Below, one piece after another: positions 43,132-49,649 of a stretch of DNA of 49,649 nucleotides. Source of the DNA: an uncultured Bdellovibrio sp. (GTDB lineage: Bacteria; Bdellovibrionota; Bdellovibrionia; Bdellovibrionales; Bdellovibrionaceae); contig NZ_CAMLDV010000004.1 in NCBI RefSeq assembly GCF_946478835.1, positions 1-49,649 of the forward strand, in the 5' to 3' direction. Position numbers and translations under genes: made by a program. The notes under the pieces are model-generated. The model was not told where the DNA came from, ran no database searches, and saw nothing but the letters and a program-made list of their open reading frames with translations. Position 1 is the stretch's first letter; every line of letters begins with the position of its first letter.

Positions 43132-44463
43132 GTGAAGCGCGTTTTTAGCCGGATCACAGCGGCAATTCTCATAACGACGACACTTGGAGCTTGTGCTCCT
43201 TCGCCTAATTCGGCGCAGGAGAGTGGCGACGTCCGTGTTTTAGCGCCGATGAACAATTCGCAAAGTTCTTATTCTCTTGGCGTTATTGAGCTTAAAGGCA
43301 TCGAAGATCTGCAAACCGTGGCTGGTCGCTTTGTGAAGTTTTTCTTAAGTCCTCGTATCGTGAACAACCGCCTGGATGGTCATGCTCCGAATGCTCGTTT
43401 TATCAAAAACAAAAACGGCGAATATATTCCCGCTAACGAAATCACCCAGCAATTGGTGACCGTATACGCGCACATGCAAAAACTGGCAGAACTTGACGAA
43501 GAGTTGGGTGCCGGTGGAGTGAACAAATGGCCGCGTGATATCGGTGTGGCTGTGAAAGTTAAAGGCGGCGTTCGTAATAATGCTTTCTATGATGGTGTGA
43601 CGGATTCGATGTTGTTTGTGCCATACACACAAAACGGTCTGCCGATTGCGATCAACGGTGGGATTCTTGCGCACGAACATTTCCACTCTCTGTTTTACAA
43701 ATTGGTTCTTCCTGAATCTCCTTACAAGGGCAGCGTTCACAATCGTGATGAGTTTTTAAAAATCACAGACGTGAACGAAGATCTGTCGACTCGTCAAAGA
43801 TTAGATATCTTACCGATCGCTCGTCCTGGTCGTGAAATGGATGAGGACACTCTTCATTTTTACTACCACGTAGCAATGACACGCGGGTTGAACGAAGGAT
43901 TAGCGGACTTCTGGGGATGGATGTACACAGGCAATCCTGACTTCATCGCTCAATCTTTACCAAGTGAAAAATCAACGCGCTCTTTGAAGGTTGCAGACGA
44001 AACTTCTGTGAACTCGCTTCCAAGCCGTGAGTCTTTGTTGCGCTCTCTTAAACTGTTCTATTCATCTGGCGATAACAAAAGAATGAAAGATTACTCTGTG
44101 GGTTTTGCTTATTCTTTGGCGACACAGTTTTCTCGTTTCATGAAGCGTCTTACAGACATCTATGCCAAAGATCGCAAAATAGAACCTTTGCAAGCACGTA
44201 AAGACCTAGCGAAGATCCTTGTTAAAACTCTTCCTAAGATCAAAGAAGATTTTAAAGTCTTAAATGATGAGTATTATACTTCTGAAAAATTTGTGAGCGC
44301 TTTGGTCGAGAATTTTGGAACACTCACTGAAAACGAATGTTCATTCTTGGCCCAGGTTCTTACGAATTCTCAAGAGCTTACGACTGAAACTTTCGCGTGT
44401 AAAAACGGAAAAATCGAAAAACAAACTGTGGAAAAAACTCCGGCGCAAGGTGAGGAGCAATGA
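43132..44463 (+). CDS. Metallopeptidase lipoprotein (HEHFH)
   Basis: A 443-residue lipoprotein with lipobox LGAC-A (C21). HEHFH gives zinc ligands H181 and H185 with E182, and NEGLADFWG 74 residues on provides E255 and D259 as third ligand and partner, a gluzincin layout. The mature part is largely helical after the catalytic centre. It would act in the periplasm or at the surface; a role in prey or wall digestion is possible but not shown. The GTG start at 43132 is set by AGAGAGG; an upstream in-frame codon is not used. Its stop overlaps the next gene by four bases. Confidence 0.8.
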   Translation: MKRVFSRITAAILITTTLGACAPSPNSAQESGDVRVLAPMNNSQSSYSLGVIELKGIEDLQTVAGRFVKFFLSPRIVNNRLDGHAPNARFIKNKNGEYIPANEITQQLVTVYAHMQKLAELDEELGAGGVNKWPRDIGVAVKVKGGVRNNAFYDGVTDSMLFVPYTQNGLPIAINGGILAHEHFHSLFYKLVLPESPYKGSVHNRDEFLKITDVNEDLSTRQRLDILPIARPGREMDEDTLHFYYHVAMTRGLNEGLADFWGWMYTGNPDFIAQSLPSEKSTRSLKVADETSVNSLPSRESLLRSLKLFYSSGDNKRMKDYSVGFAYSLATQFSRFMKRLTDIYAKDRKIEPLQARKDLAKILVKTLPKIKEDFKVLNDEYYTSEKFVSALVENFGTLTENECSFLAQVLTNSQELTTETFACKNGKIEKQTVEKTPAQGEEQ

Positions 44464-45068
44464 GGGCTTGGCTGTTCATTGTCGTCTTTATGTTTGCGGG
44501 CTTTGCAAATGCCCAAGTTTCTCGCGCAAAGATGCCCTCTTTGAATGAAGATCCCAATATTTTAAAATTTTTTTTATTAAATCCTGAAATGCGTTTTGAG
44601 CGCGGTGATTCTCAAGAACTTGTGGATCGCAAACCCTTAAACTTCGCTCTGGCTTTGCAGATGCGTAAGTTCAGTGTTCTTACAGAATATGCGCACTTTG
44701 AAGAAAATACGGGAAATACAACTTCTTCTATCGACCGAACTCACACAGACTTGGTAGTGTGGGGCCGCTATCATTTCTTTAACGGCACCAATCCAAACCG
44801 CAGTGTCGATTCCACGCTGTATGCTGGTATAGGTGCAGGACTTTACGAAGAAGAGATCGTCACGACGCTGATGGGAAGTTCGCGCACAGATAAAAGCAAT
44901 CCGAAATTTATGTCCGGTGTTTCTGTCGGTGGAGAAGTCGCATTGAATGTTAACAAAGATTTTGGATTCGTCGGTGGCCTTGAAGGTCGCGCTTTGTTTG
45001 CTTCGGATTTTGATCCTAATCCTGTATGGAGCGTTGTTCTGCATTTAGGATTTCAATTGGCACTTTAG
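44460..45068 (+). CDS. Outer-membrane barrel-like protein coupled to the metalloprotease
   Basis: A 202-residue exported protein (signal peptide ending GFANA-Q) with Gly/aromatic strands (LNFALALQMRKFSVLTEYAHF, DLVVWGRYHFF, STLYAGIGAGLYEEEI, GGEVALNVNKDFGFVGGLEGRALF) and a C-terminal strand SVVLHLGFQLAL. It is likely an eight-stranded barrel. ATGA overlap with the metalloprotease lipoprotein suggests that the two products act together, for example as protease and membrane partner. Confidence 0.78.
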   Translation: MRAWLFIVVFMFAGFANAQVSRAKMPSLNEDPNILKFFLLNPEMRFERGDSQELVDRKPLNFALALQMRKFSVLTEYAHFEENTGNTTSSIDRTHTDLVVWGRYHFFNGTNPNRSVDSTLYAGIGAGLYEEEIVTTLMGSSRTDKSNPKFMSGVSVGGEVALNVNKDFGFVGGLEGRALFASDFDPNPVWSVVLHLGFQLAL

Positions 45069-45134
45069 TAGACTCTTGTCTTGTGTCATCAAAGTACATA
45101 TTTAATCTCACAGTGGTTCCGATAAAATGGGGCC

Positions 45135-46136
45135 ATGAAAACATTTAGATATATCCTTCTTGTTATTTGTTTTTCTATCTCATTCGCGGAAGCCCGAAGT
45201 TGGGAAAAAATCACGATACCAGGAGCCGTCTGCGGAAATGGGCAAAGCTACAGTGTTTTTCTGGATCGTAAAGACACCGATAAAGTGCTGGTTGAATTTA
45301 TGGGAGGAGGAGCCTGCTGGTCTGAGGGAACGTGTTACGGCGATAGCCCCTTAACAAGTCTTCAACCTTTGGAGCAAGCTCCCACTTCTGTTTTCGCGAA
45401 TGACGGCATGGCCAACAATCCCTGGAATCGGCATACCGCCTTGTTCTTGCCGTACTGCACGGGCGATGTGCATGCAGGACAACACGTTACTTCTTATAAG
45501 CCGTCTGTTTTGCTTTATCACAACGGCTATAACAACGTTGCTTTGACGTTTCAGTACCTGCAGCAGCAGAATATTTTAAATTTTCAGAGCGCGAAAGACG
45601 TGACGGTATGGGGGTTTTCCGCGGGAGCTTTAGGAGCATTTCTGCACGCTGTGACACTGGAGCCTTACCTGTCTCCATCGGCACACAAGACGCTGATTGT
45701 GGACTCGCCGGGTTTGCACTTCGGGAAAAATTTTTGGCTTAAGTTCACGCCAGCTTTGATTCGCGACTACAACGAAAATTTCAGAAAAATTGACTTTCCA
45801 TTCGAACAGGATGACGGCTTTTTAGCTCCGCACATGGGACCTGTTTTTGTCAGATACAGTGCGTGGAATATCGGTATCTTGCAATCCACCAAAGACCTTG
45901 TGATGTCGATTGTCTTTGGCAATATTTCTCCGGACGCTCATCGGCAGTTGGTACTGGGTTCCTCAGGAATTGCCGCCATTGCAGCTCCGTTTGCCAATGT
46001 AAAAACCTGGATTGCGGATACCACAATGCATACGTTCTTGTTTCGAGATTCGTCGGCAAATTATCAAGATATGTCAGGTGAAACGGCGTGGGACTTTGCG
46101 GTGCGCGTACATGGAATGAATCATCAGGGAAAATAA
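45135..46136 (+). CDS. Pectinacetylesterase/Notum-like serine hydrolase
   Basis: A 333-residue exported hydrolase (signal peptide ending FAEA). It shows the family hallmarks: VEFMGGGACWSEGTCYG near the N-terminus (oxyanion and disulfide region), VWGFSAGALGAFLHA with the nucleophilic serine, and TTMHTFLF with the probable catalytic histidine; an aspartate candidate lies in VDSPGLHF or WIADTT. Family members deacetylate pectin or remove lipid from proteins (Notum). Pectin is an unlikely substrate for a predator, so an acyl-ester of prey material is a guess only. Confidence 0.83.
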   Translation: MKTFRYILLVICFSISFAEARSWEKITIPGAVCGNGQSYSVFLDRKDTDKVLVEFMGGGACWSEGTCYGDSPLTSLQPLEQAPTSVFANDGMANNPWNRHTALFLPYCTGDVHAGQHVTSYKPSVLLYHNGYNNVALTFQYLQQQNILNFQSAKDVTVWGFSAGALGAFLHAVTLEPYLSPSAHKTLIVDSPGLHFGKNFWLKFTPALIRDYNENFRKIDFPFEQDDGFLAPHMGPVFVRYSAWNIGILQSTKDLVMSIVFGNISPDAHRQLVLGSSGIAAIAAPFANVKTWIADTTMHTFLFRDSSANYQDMSGETAWDFAVRVHGMNHQGK

Positions 46137-46167
46137 AAAACCCCACGTTTTGAGGCGTGGGGTTTTT
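46136..46167. terminator. Bidirectional terminator
   Basis: AAAAACCCCACG and CGTGGGGTTTTT pair around an eight-base loop between convergent genes. Confidence 0.87.
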
Positions 46168-46191
46168 AGGAATTTAAAATCGAGGATTTAA

Positions 46192-46986
46192 TTACTCAGT
46201 GATTTTTTGAACAATCGCAGAGCCGACTTTTGCTTTATTCAAAAGTTCACCACGGTAAGTTTGCGCTTCTTTTTGAGTTGCAAACTGACCCACACTCACG
46301 CGGTACCAAGTTTTACCTTTGATATTCGCAGGAACGTAGAATGCGCTGTAACCTTTGTTCTTAAGATCGGAAGCCATTTTTTGTGCTTCGCCTTCGTCAG
46401 CATAAGAAGCGACTTGCACTGTGAATTTGCCGACAGCGTATTGAGCAACATCTTTTGGCAAAGAAGAAGGGAAACGTTCTTCTTTTGTCGTTTCTTTCTT
46501 TTCTACTTCATGAGTTGTTGGCGTTTTGCCAGAAGCAATGTTCTTCGCAGCAGAAAGAGGCTCTTCATTTTTAGTCAAAGGAGCTGACTTGTTGCCTGCT
46601 GGATTTGGTTTTGGAACGTCTTTGATATCTTTTTTAGGTTCAGCCGTTGCCGCTTTTGTTTCAGCGACATCGCCGTGGTGAGCTTCTTCTTCTTTTGCTT
46701 CCTCACCATGTTGAGCCGTTTCGCCGGCTGGAGCTGCATCGTCAGCCACAAACTCTTCCGCAAGCTTTGCGATTTCTTCATCTGTCATCGCGCCGACTTT
46801 GTGTTCAGGAGTTACAGACGCGACTTCGCGTTCTGCTGAATGAGAAGTTTTTTGTGGTTCTAAAGCTGATAGCTGGTGTTGATTGTCACTGTACTTTTTG
46901 CCGACAAAAGTTCCGATAGAAAATGAAAGCAAAGAGATAAAGAAAACTATCGCTAGTTTTACAACAGAATCGGTTTTAGAACTCAT
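46192..46986 (-). CDS. SPOR-domain membrane protein
   Basis: A 264-residue protein with one membrane segment (about 10-28), a long Glu/Ala/Lys/Pro-rich periplasmic linker with several histidines, and a C-terminal SPOR domain (FTVQVASYADEGEAQKMASDLKNKGYSAFYV, WYRVSVGQFATQKEAQTYRGEL). SPOR domains bind denuded septal glycan, pointing to cell division or septation of the filament. ATG 46986 (MSSKTDSV) is preferred because GAGGATTG lies just upstream; the longer frame has no such signal. Confidence 0.87.
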   Translation of the reverse strand: MSSKTDSVVKLAIVFFISLLSFSIGTFVGKKYSDNQHQLSALEPQKTSHSAEREVASVTPEHKVGAMTDEEIAKLAEEFVADDAAPAGETAQHGEEAKEEEAHHGDVAETKAATAEPKKDIKDVPKPNPAGNKSAPLTKNEEPLSAAKNIASGKTPTTHEVEKKETTKEERFPSSLPKDVAQYAVGKFTVQVASYADEGEAQKMASDLKNKGYSAFYVPANIKGKTWYRVSVGQFATQKEAQTYRGELLNKAKVGSAIVQKITE

Positions 46987-47119
46987 TTTTTCAATCCTCA
47001 TAGTTTTAAACTCGCTTGATCGCTTAAGTTTAAGGTCCTTCCTTTGACCCTTCAATCATGTTAGCTTTAAGTCTCGGAACTGGTCAATCATCAGAGAGTC
47101 CGGGCCAAAAGGGAAAAGC

Positions 47120-47971
47120 ATGGAAAATGGCGTAAAATCAATGGATTGGAAGCAGGTCTTAGGTCAAGCGATCAAGGCCGTGAGCTTAGGGCGCGAGGTC
47201 CTTCTCAATTATTTCGGTAACTTAGAGCACATCGAAGAAAAGTTTCAAGCGGGCCTTGTGAGTGAAGCCGATAAAGAATCGGAACGAGTCATTGCGGAGC
47301 ATCTTAAGAAAAATTTTCCTACGATTGGATTCTTAGGCGAAGAAACTTTCGCCGCGCAAAACGCGCCCGGGGCGAAGGTCCAGATCGCTCCGGCGGGACC
47401 CGAAGGGCGTTGGATCTTGGATCCTCTTGATGGAACGACAAACTACATTCATCGCTTTCCGATTTTTTGCATCAGTCTTGGATTAGAGATCAACGGACAA
47501 ATTCAGTTGGCGGTTATTGATGTGCCGATTCTCAAAGAGACTTACACCGCGATTCGCGGGCAAGGTGCTTTTGTGAATGGACGTCGTTTGCAAATCAGCA
47601 AAACCAGTGAATTGAAAAAAGCTTTGCTTGCAACAGGATTTGTTTCTGAACATGAAAACGTGATTGCGGAGCAATTAAAAATTTTCGACGAGATGGTGCG
47701 CAAATGCAGAGGCGTGCGTCGTCCTGGCGCTGCCGCCTACGATCTGACACAGGTGGCACGCGGTGTGTTTGATGGCTACTGGGAGCGCAATATTCAGCCG
47801 TGGGATGCAGCTGCGGGAATTTTATTGGTGGAAGAAGCTGGCGGTATTATTGAAACTTACCGCGGAGAAAAATATCATCCCTACAAAAATTCCATCGTTG
47901 CCGGGAATGCAGAGATAGTTCATCAGATTCAAGGAATTCTGAAGAACCATCTCCGTGCGGAAACTCAATAG
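47120..47971 (+). CDS. suhB: Inositol-1-monophosphatase family protein SuhB
   Basis: A 283-residue Mg2+-dependent phosphatase. Motifs: GEE (metal ligand) in FLGEETFA, the signature WILDPLDGTTNYIHRFP, and PWDAAAGILLVEEAGG. It hydrolyses inositol phosphates or related sugars; E. coli SuhB also affects rRNA transcription. GGGA precedes the ATG. A monocistronic gene here. Confidence 0.92.
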   Translation: MENGVKSMDWKQVLGQAIKAVSLGREVLLNYFGNLEHIEEKFQAGLVSEADKESERVIAEHLKKNFPTIGFLGEETFAAQNAPGAKVQIAPAGPEGRWILDPLDGTTNYIHRFPIFCISLGLEINGQIQLAVIDVPILKETYTAIRGQGAFVNGRRLQISKTSELKKALLATGFVSEHENVIAEQLKIFDEMVRKCRGVRRPGAAAYDLTQVARGVFDGYWERNIQPWDAAAGILLVEEAGGIIETYRGEKYHPYKNSIVAGNAEIVHQIQGILKNHLRAETQ

Positions 47972-48009
47972 TTGTTAAACAGTTCTGTAGTTCGCCAAAG
48001 CGGATATGA

Positions 48010-48921
48010 TCAATGCTGAACCTCAAACGCAATATTTAAGTCTTTACCGATTTTTAAGATCGTATTTTTATATCCCTGAGCTTGCGAGCAGGTTTTGTTG
48101 AGTTTTGCGAGAAGTTCATGGTCGTTAGCAGTCAGCGTGTTTCTAATATCATCGCAAGAACTTAGCATCACGTTTAAATAATCCAGGGATTTCGAACCTG
48201 TGCTGCGAATATAGCGTGTGCTGCGATCGAAACTGTTTTGATCAAAACCTACGGGTTTGTGGTGGATGTAAATAAGGCGTAAGAACTTTTCTATCGCCAT
48301 TTCTTCCATTTCAAAGCTTAAAAGGATTTGTTGTTGAAGGTCGGCAAAAGCCACAAAATTGGCGACGGTGGCTTGCTTGTGTTCCTCGTTGGCGTAACCA
48401 CCAAACATTTTATAACGGTCCCACGTCCCAAAGAAATCTTCTTTGGCATCTGTCATATTGTTCACAATGCGCGATTCTGTGGTTGGATCTTCCAAGAGGC
48501 GGGCGCGATCAAAAAGGTAGTGCATGAACTCATGTGTGATTGTCCAGGCATCTGCACTTTCGATCAAAAGAATGGTCGGATGTTCAACGCGGTTGTAGGT
48601 GGCTCTTTCGGTCAGAAAGATTCCCAAGGTGCCTTCATCAAAATGTTTTTTATAACGGTTCATAAGATCTTCAGAAGGAGTTGCGAGAAACGCAATGGTC
48701 GCAGGTTCTTCTTGTGTCGGCATTCTAAAAAGATCCACACCCATGCGAGCGATGTATTCCAGTTTGCCTTTTGAATCCAAAGGAAGCAGCGGGCTTAAAA
48801 GAGGAACTTGAACCTTTTTGCCGAACTCCAAAGTTGTGCAGTCAGTGCATTTGGCAAAGCTTGTTTGTGCCGCCAAAATCAGAGGAAATGCAAGGATGGC
48901 AAGATTAGAAAAAAGTTTCAT
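48010..48921 (-). CDS. Exported HExxH metallopeptidase-like protein
   Basis: A 303-residue secreted protein (signal peptide ending TSFA). WTITHEFMHYLFDRA gives H130, E131 and H134. Acidic candidates for the third ligand occur later (for example KEDFFG and FEMEEMAIEKFL) but I cannot choose among them. CTDC near the mature N-terminus and two further cysteines suggest disulfides. The start at ATG 48921 is decided by GGGAGAG upstream; an earlier in-frame GTG at 48927 is too close to it. Substrate unknown. Confidence 0.78.
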   Translation of the reverse strand: MKLFSNLAILAFPLILAAQTSFAKCTDCTTLEFGKKVQVPLLSPLLPLDSKGKLEYIARMGVDLFRMPTQEEPATIAFLATPSEDLMNRYKKHFDEGTLGIFLTERATYNRVEHPTILLIESADAWTITHEFMHYLFDRARLLEDPTTESRIVNNMTDAKEDFFGTWDRYKMFGGYANEEHKQATVANFVAFADLQQQILLSFEMEEMAIEKFLRLIYIHHKPVGFDQNSFDRSTRYIRSTGSKSLDYLNVMLSSCDDIRNTLTANDHELLAKLNKTCSQAQGYKNTILKIGKDLNIAFEVQH

Positions 48922-48927
48922 GTTCAC

Positions 48928-49156
48928 TCTCCCAATTCAGCTTTTTAAGAGCAAAAGGGAGACCCTTTTTAAGGTCCTCAAGTCGAATAAAATGCAGGTA
49001 AAGGTCTTATCGCTGTCGAAGTCTCACAGGAGGGGACAAAAGAGGGCGGCGTTTCCACAATATTCCTGGAAAGAATAATAATTAAATTTATATGCAATGG
49101 ATTCAAAGATTGGACTTCGATATACAGCTTTCGAATTAAAAGTCTGGGAGTGATTT
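48928..49156. other. 229-base intergenic region
   Basis: Divergent spacer between two exported-protein genes; no gene, repeat or clear operator seen. It must contain both promoters. Confidence 0.35.
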
Positions 49157-49480
49157 ATGAAAAAAGAAATTCTTGTCTTTAGTGGATGTATATTCTTTGC
49201 GTCTTTGGCGTCAGCAAATGTTTGTGAGACAAAGGCGATCCGTGCAGCTATGAAGCAGGCACAAATAGATCGTGAAAAATCAGTGATTGAATCTCCGGCG
49301 GCTCACGTTGTTTCTCAAGAAATCAGAAAGAATCGTTTGGTCACGGTCTATGATGTCTCAGTATTGCATTGCTCACCAGAAGATTTGGATGAGTGTGGCT
49401 CTTTGAGTTACGGCGTTGTTGTAATTGGAAGCGAATCTGCTTGTAAGGTCGTCCGTATTGAAATGACAGGTGAAGAATAA
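49157..49480 (+). CDS. Small exported protein
   Basis: A 107-residue exported protein (signal peptide ending SLASA-N). The mature part has four cysteines (VCETKA, LHCSPEDLDECG, SACKVV), so two disulfides are likely. GGGAG lies before the ATG. Family not recognised. Confidence 0.75.
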   Translation: MKKEILVFSGCIFFASLASANVCETKAIRAAMKQAQIDREKSVIESPAAHVVSQEIRKNRLVTVYDVSVLHCSPEDLDECGSLSYGVVVIGSESACKVVRIEMTGEE

Positions 49481-49481
49481 A

Positions 49482-49508
49482 AAAGAGGGTCCGTAAGGGA
49501 CCCTCTTT
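49482..49508. terminator. Bidirectional terminator
   Basis: AAAGAGGGTCC and GGACCCTCTTT around GTAAG, between convergent genes. Confidence 0.8.
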
Positions 49509-49511
49509 AAA

Positions 49512-49649
49512 TTAGTGGGTGAGTTTATTCTTAAATTCAGCGTACTTGCTTTCTACTTTGTCAGCGAATTTAGCCATGAATCCTTTGGCCTGTTCATCGC
49601 TGATGTGAAGTGTGTCGAGCGCCTGATGTACTATTTGACGGGCTTCTTC
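49512..49649 (-). CDS. C-terminal part of a helical protein (truncated by window edge)
   Basis: The last 45 residues and stop (TAA at 49512-49514) of a minus-strand gene that enters from the right edge. The visible part is charged and helical (ALDTLHISDEQAKGFMAKFA, then DKVESKYAEFKNKLTH). Its upstream part and family cannot be seen. Confidence 0.6.
   Translation of the reverse strand, partial: EEARQIVHQALDTLHISDEQAKGFMAKFADKVESKYAEFKNKLTH

Noticed and set aside
1..49649. Mobile elements, CRISPR arrays, tRNA or rRNA genes
   Set aside because: No transposase, integrase, direct-repeat array or RNA gene could be recognised on either strand.

Overview
The window looks like a piece of chromosome from a Bdellovibrio-like predatory bacterium (Bdellovibrionota). 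Supporting this are many small signal-peptide and lipoprotein genes of unknown family, a short flagellin, several Fis-type response regulators, many outer-membrane barrels, and a moderate base composition with dense gene packing. No tRNA, rRNA, CRISPR array, insertion sequence or prophage is visible. This is an inference from gene content; no marker gene for taxonomy is present.

Layout. 1-3256: a tail of an upstream gene, an HExxH protease, lgt, and a cyclic-nucleotide/pseudo-receiver/ATPase signalling protein. 3241-6668: a four-gene metal uptake operon (outer-membrane protein, ZnuA, ZnuC, ZnuB) behind an array of Fur-family-like half-sites. 6719-8463: a RegB/RegA-like redox two-component pair transcribed divergently. 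8514-13526: lspA, a hypothetical gene, an RCC1-repeat lipoprotein with paired cysteines, a GNAT acetyltransferase and a small hypothetical gene. 13589-18468: a minus-strand operon encoding a radical SAM/SPASM enzyme, an uncatalogued 39-residue peptide, a CHASE2 sensor kinase and a sigma-54 activator. 18718-21447: a divergent operon of exported proteins, at least two and probably three of them paralogous, plus a lipoprotein. 21636-22825: a cyclic-nucleotide-binding protein coupled to a metallophosphatase. 22927-26641: a TolB-propeller lipoprotein gene broken by two apparent one-base losses. 26697-36909: an exported protein, ferredoxin, metallo-beta-lactamase-fold hydrolase, PBP1B, a GroES domain with a histone-H1-like tail, a porin-like barrel and small exported or membrane proteins. 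37010-42956: a lysine 2,3-aminomutase, a flagellin, envelope proteins and a UvrD/PcrA helicase. 43132-49649: a metalloprotease lipoprotein with a coupled barrel, a pectin-acetylesterase-like hydrolase, a SPOR protein, SuhB, a third HExxH protein, a small exported protein and a truncated gene at the edge.

The most notable locus is 13589-18468. A SPASM-type peptide-modifying enzyme is followed, with its stop codon inside the next Shine-Dalgarno sequence, by a Lys-rich/Gly-rich peptide ending in GPGTGGNGEGCIPVR. Thirty-one bases later begins a CHASE2 kinase/sigma-54 activator pair. I infer a ribosomally made, modified peptide linked to a signal-transduction pathway. The divergent exported proteins may be partners or targets, but that is speculation from position only. 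Other items worth attention are the H1-tailed GroES, the Fur-like half-site array, the double frameshift in the propeller lipoprotein, and the degenerate receiver fused between a cNMP domain and an anti-sigma-type ATPase.
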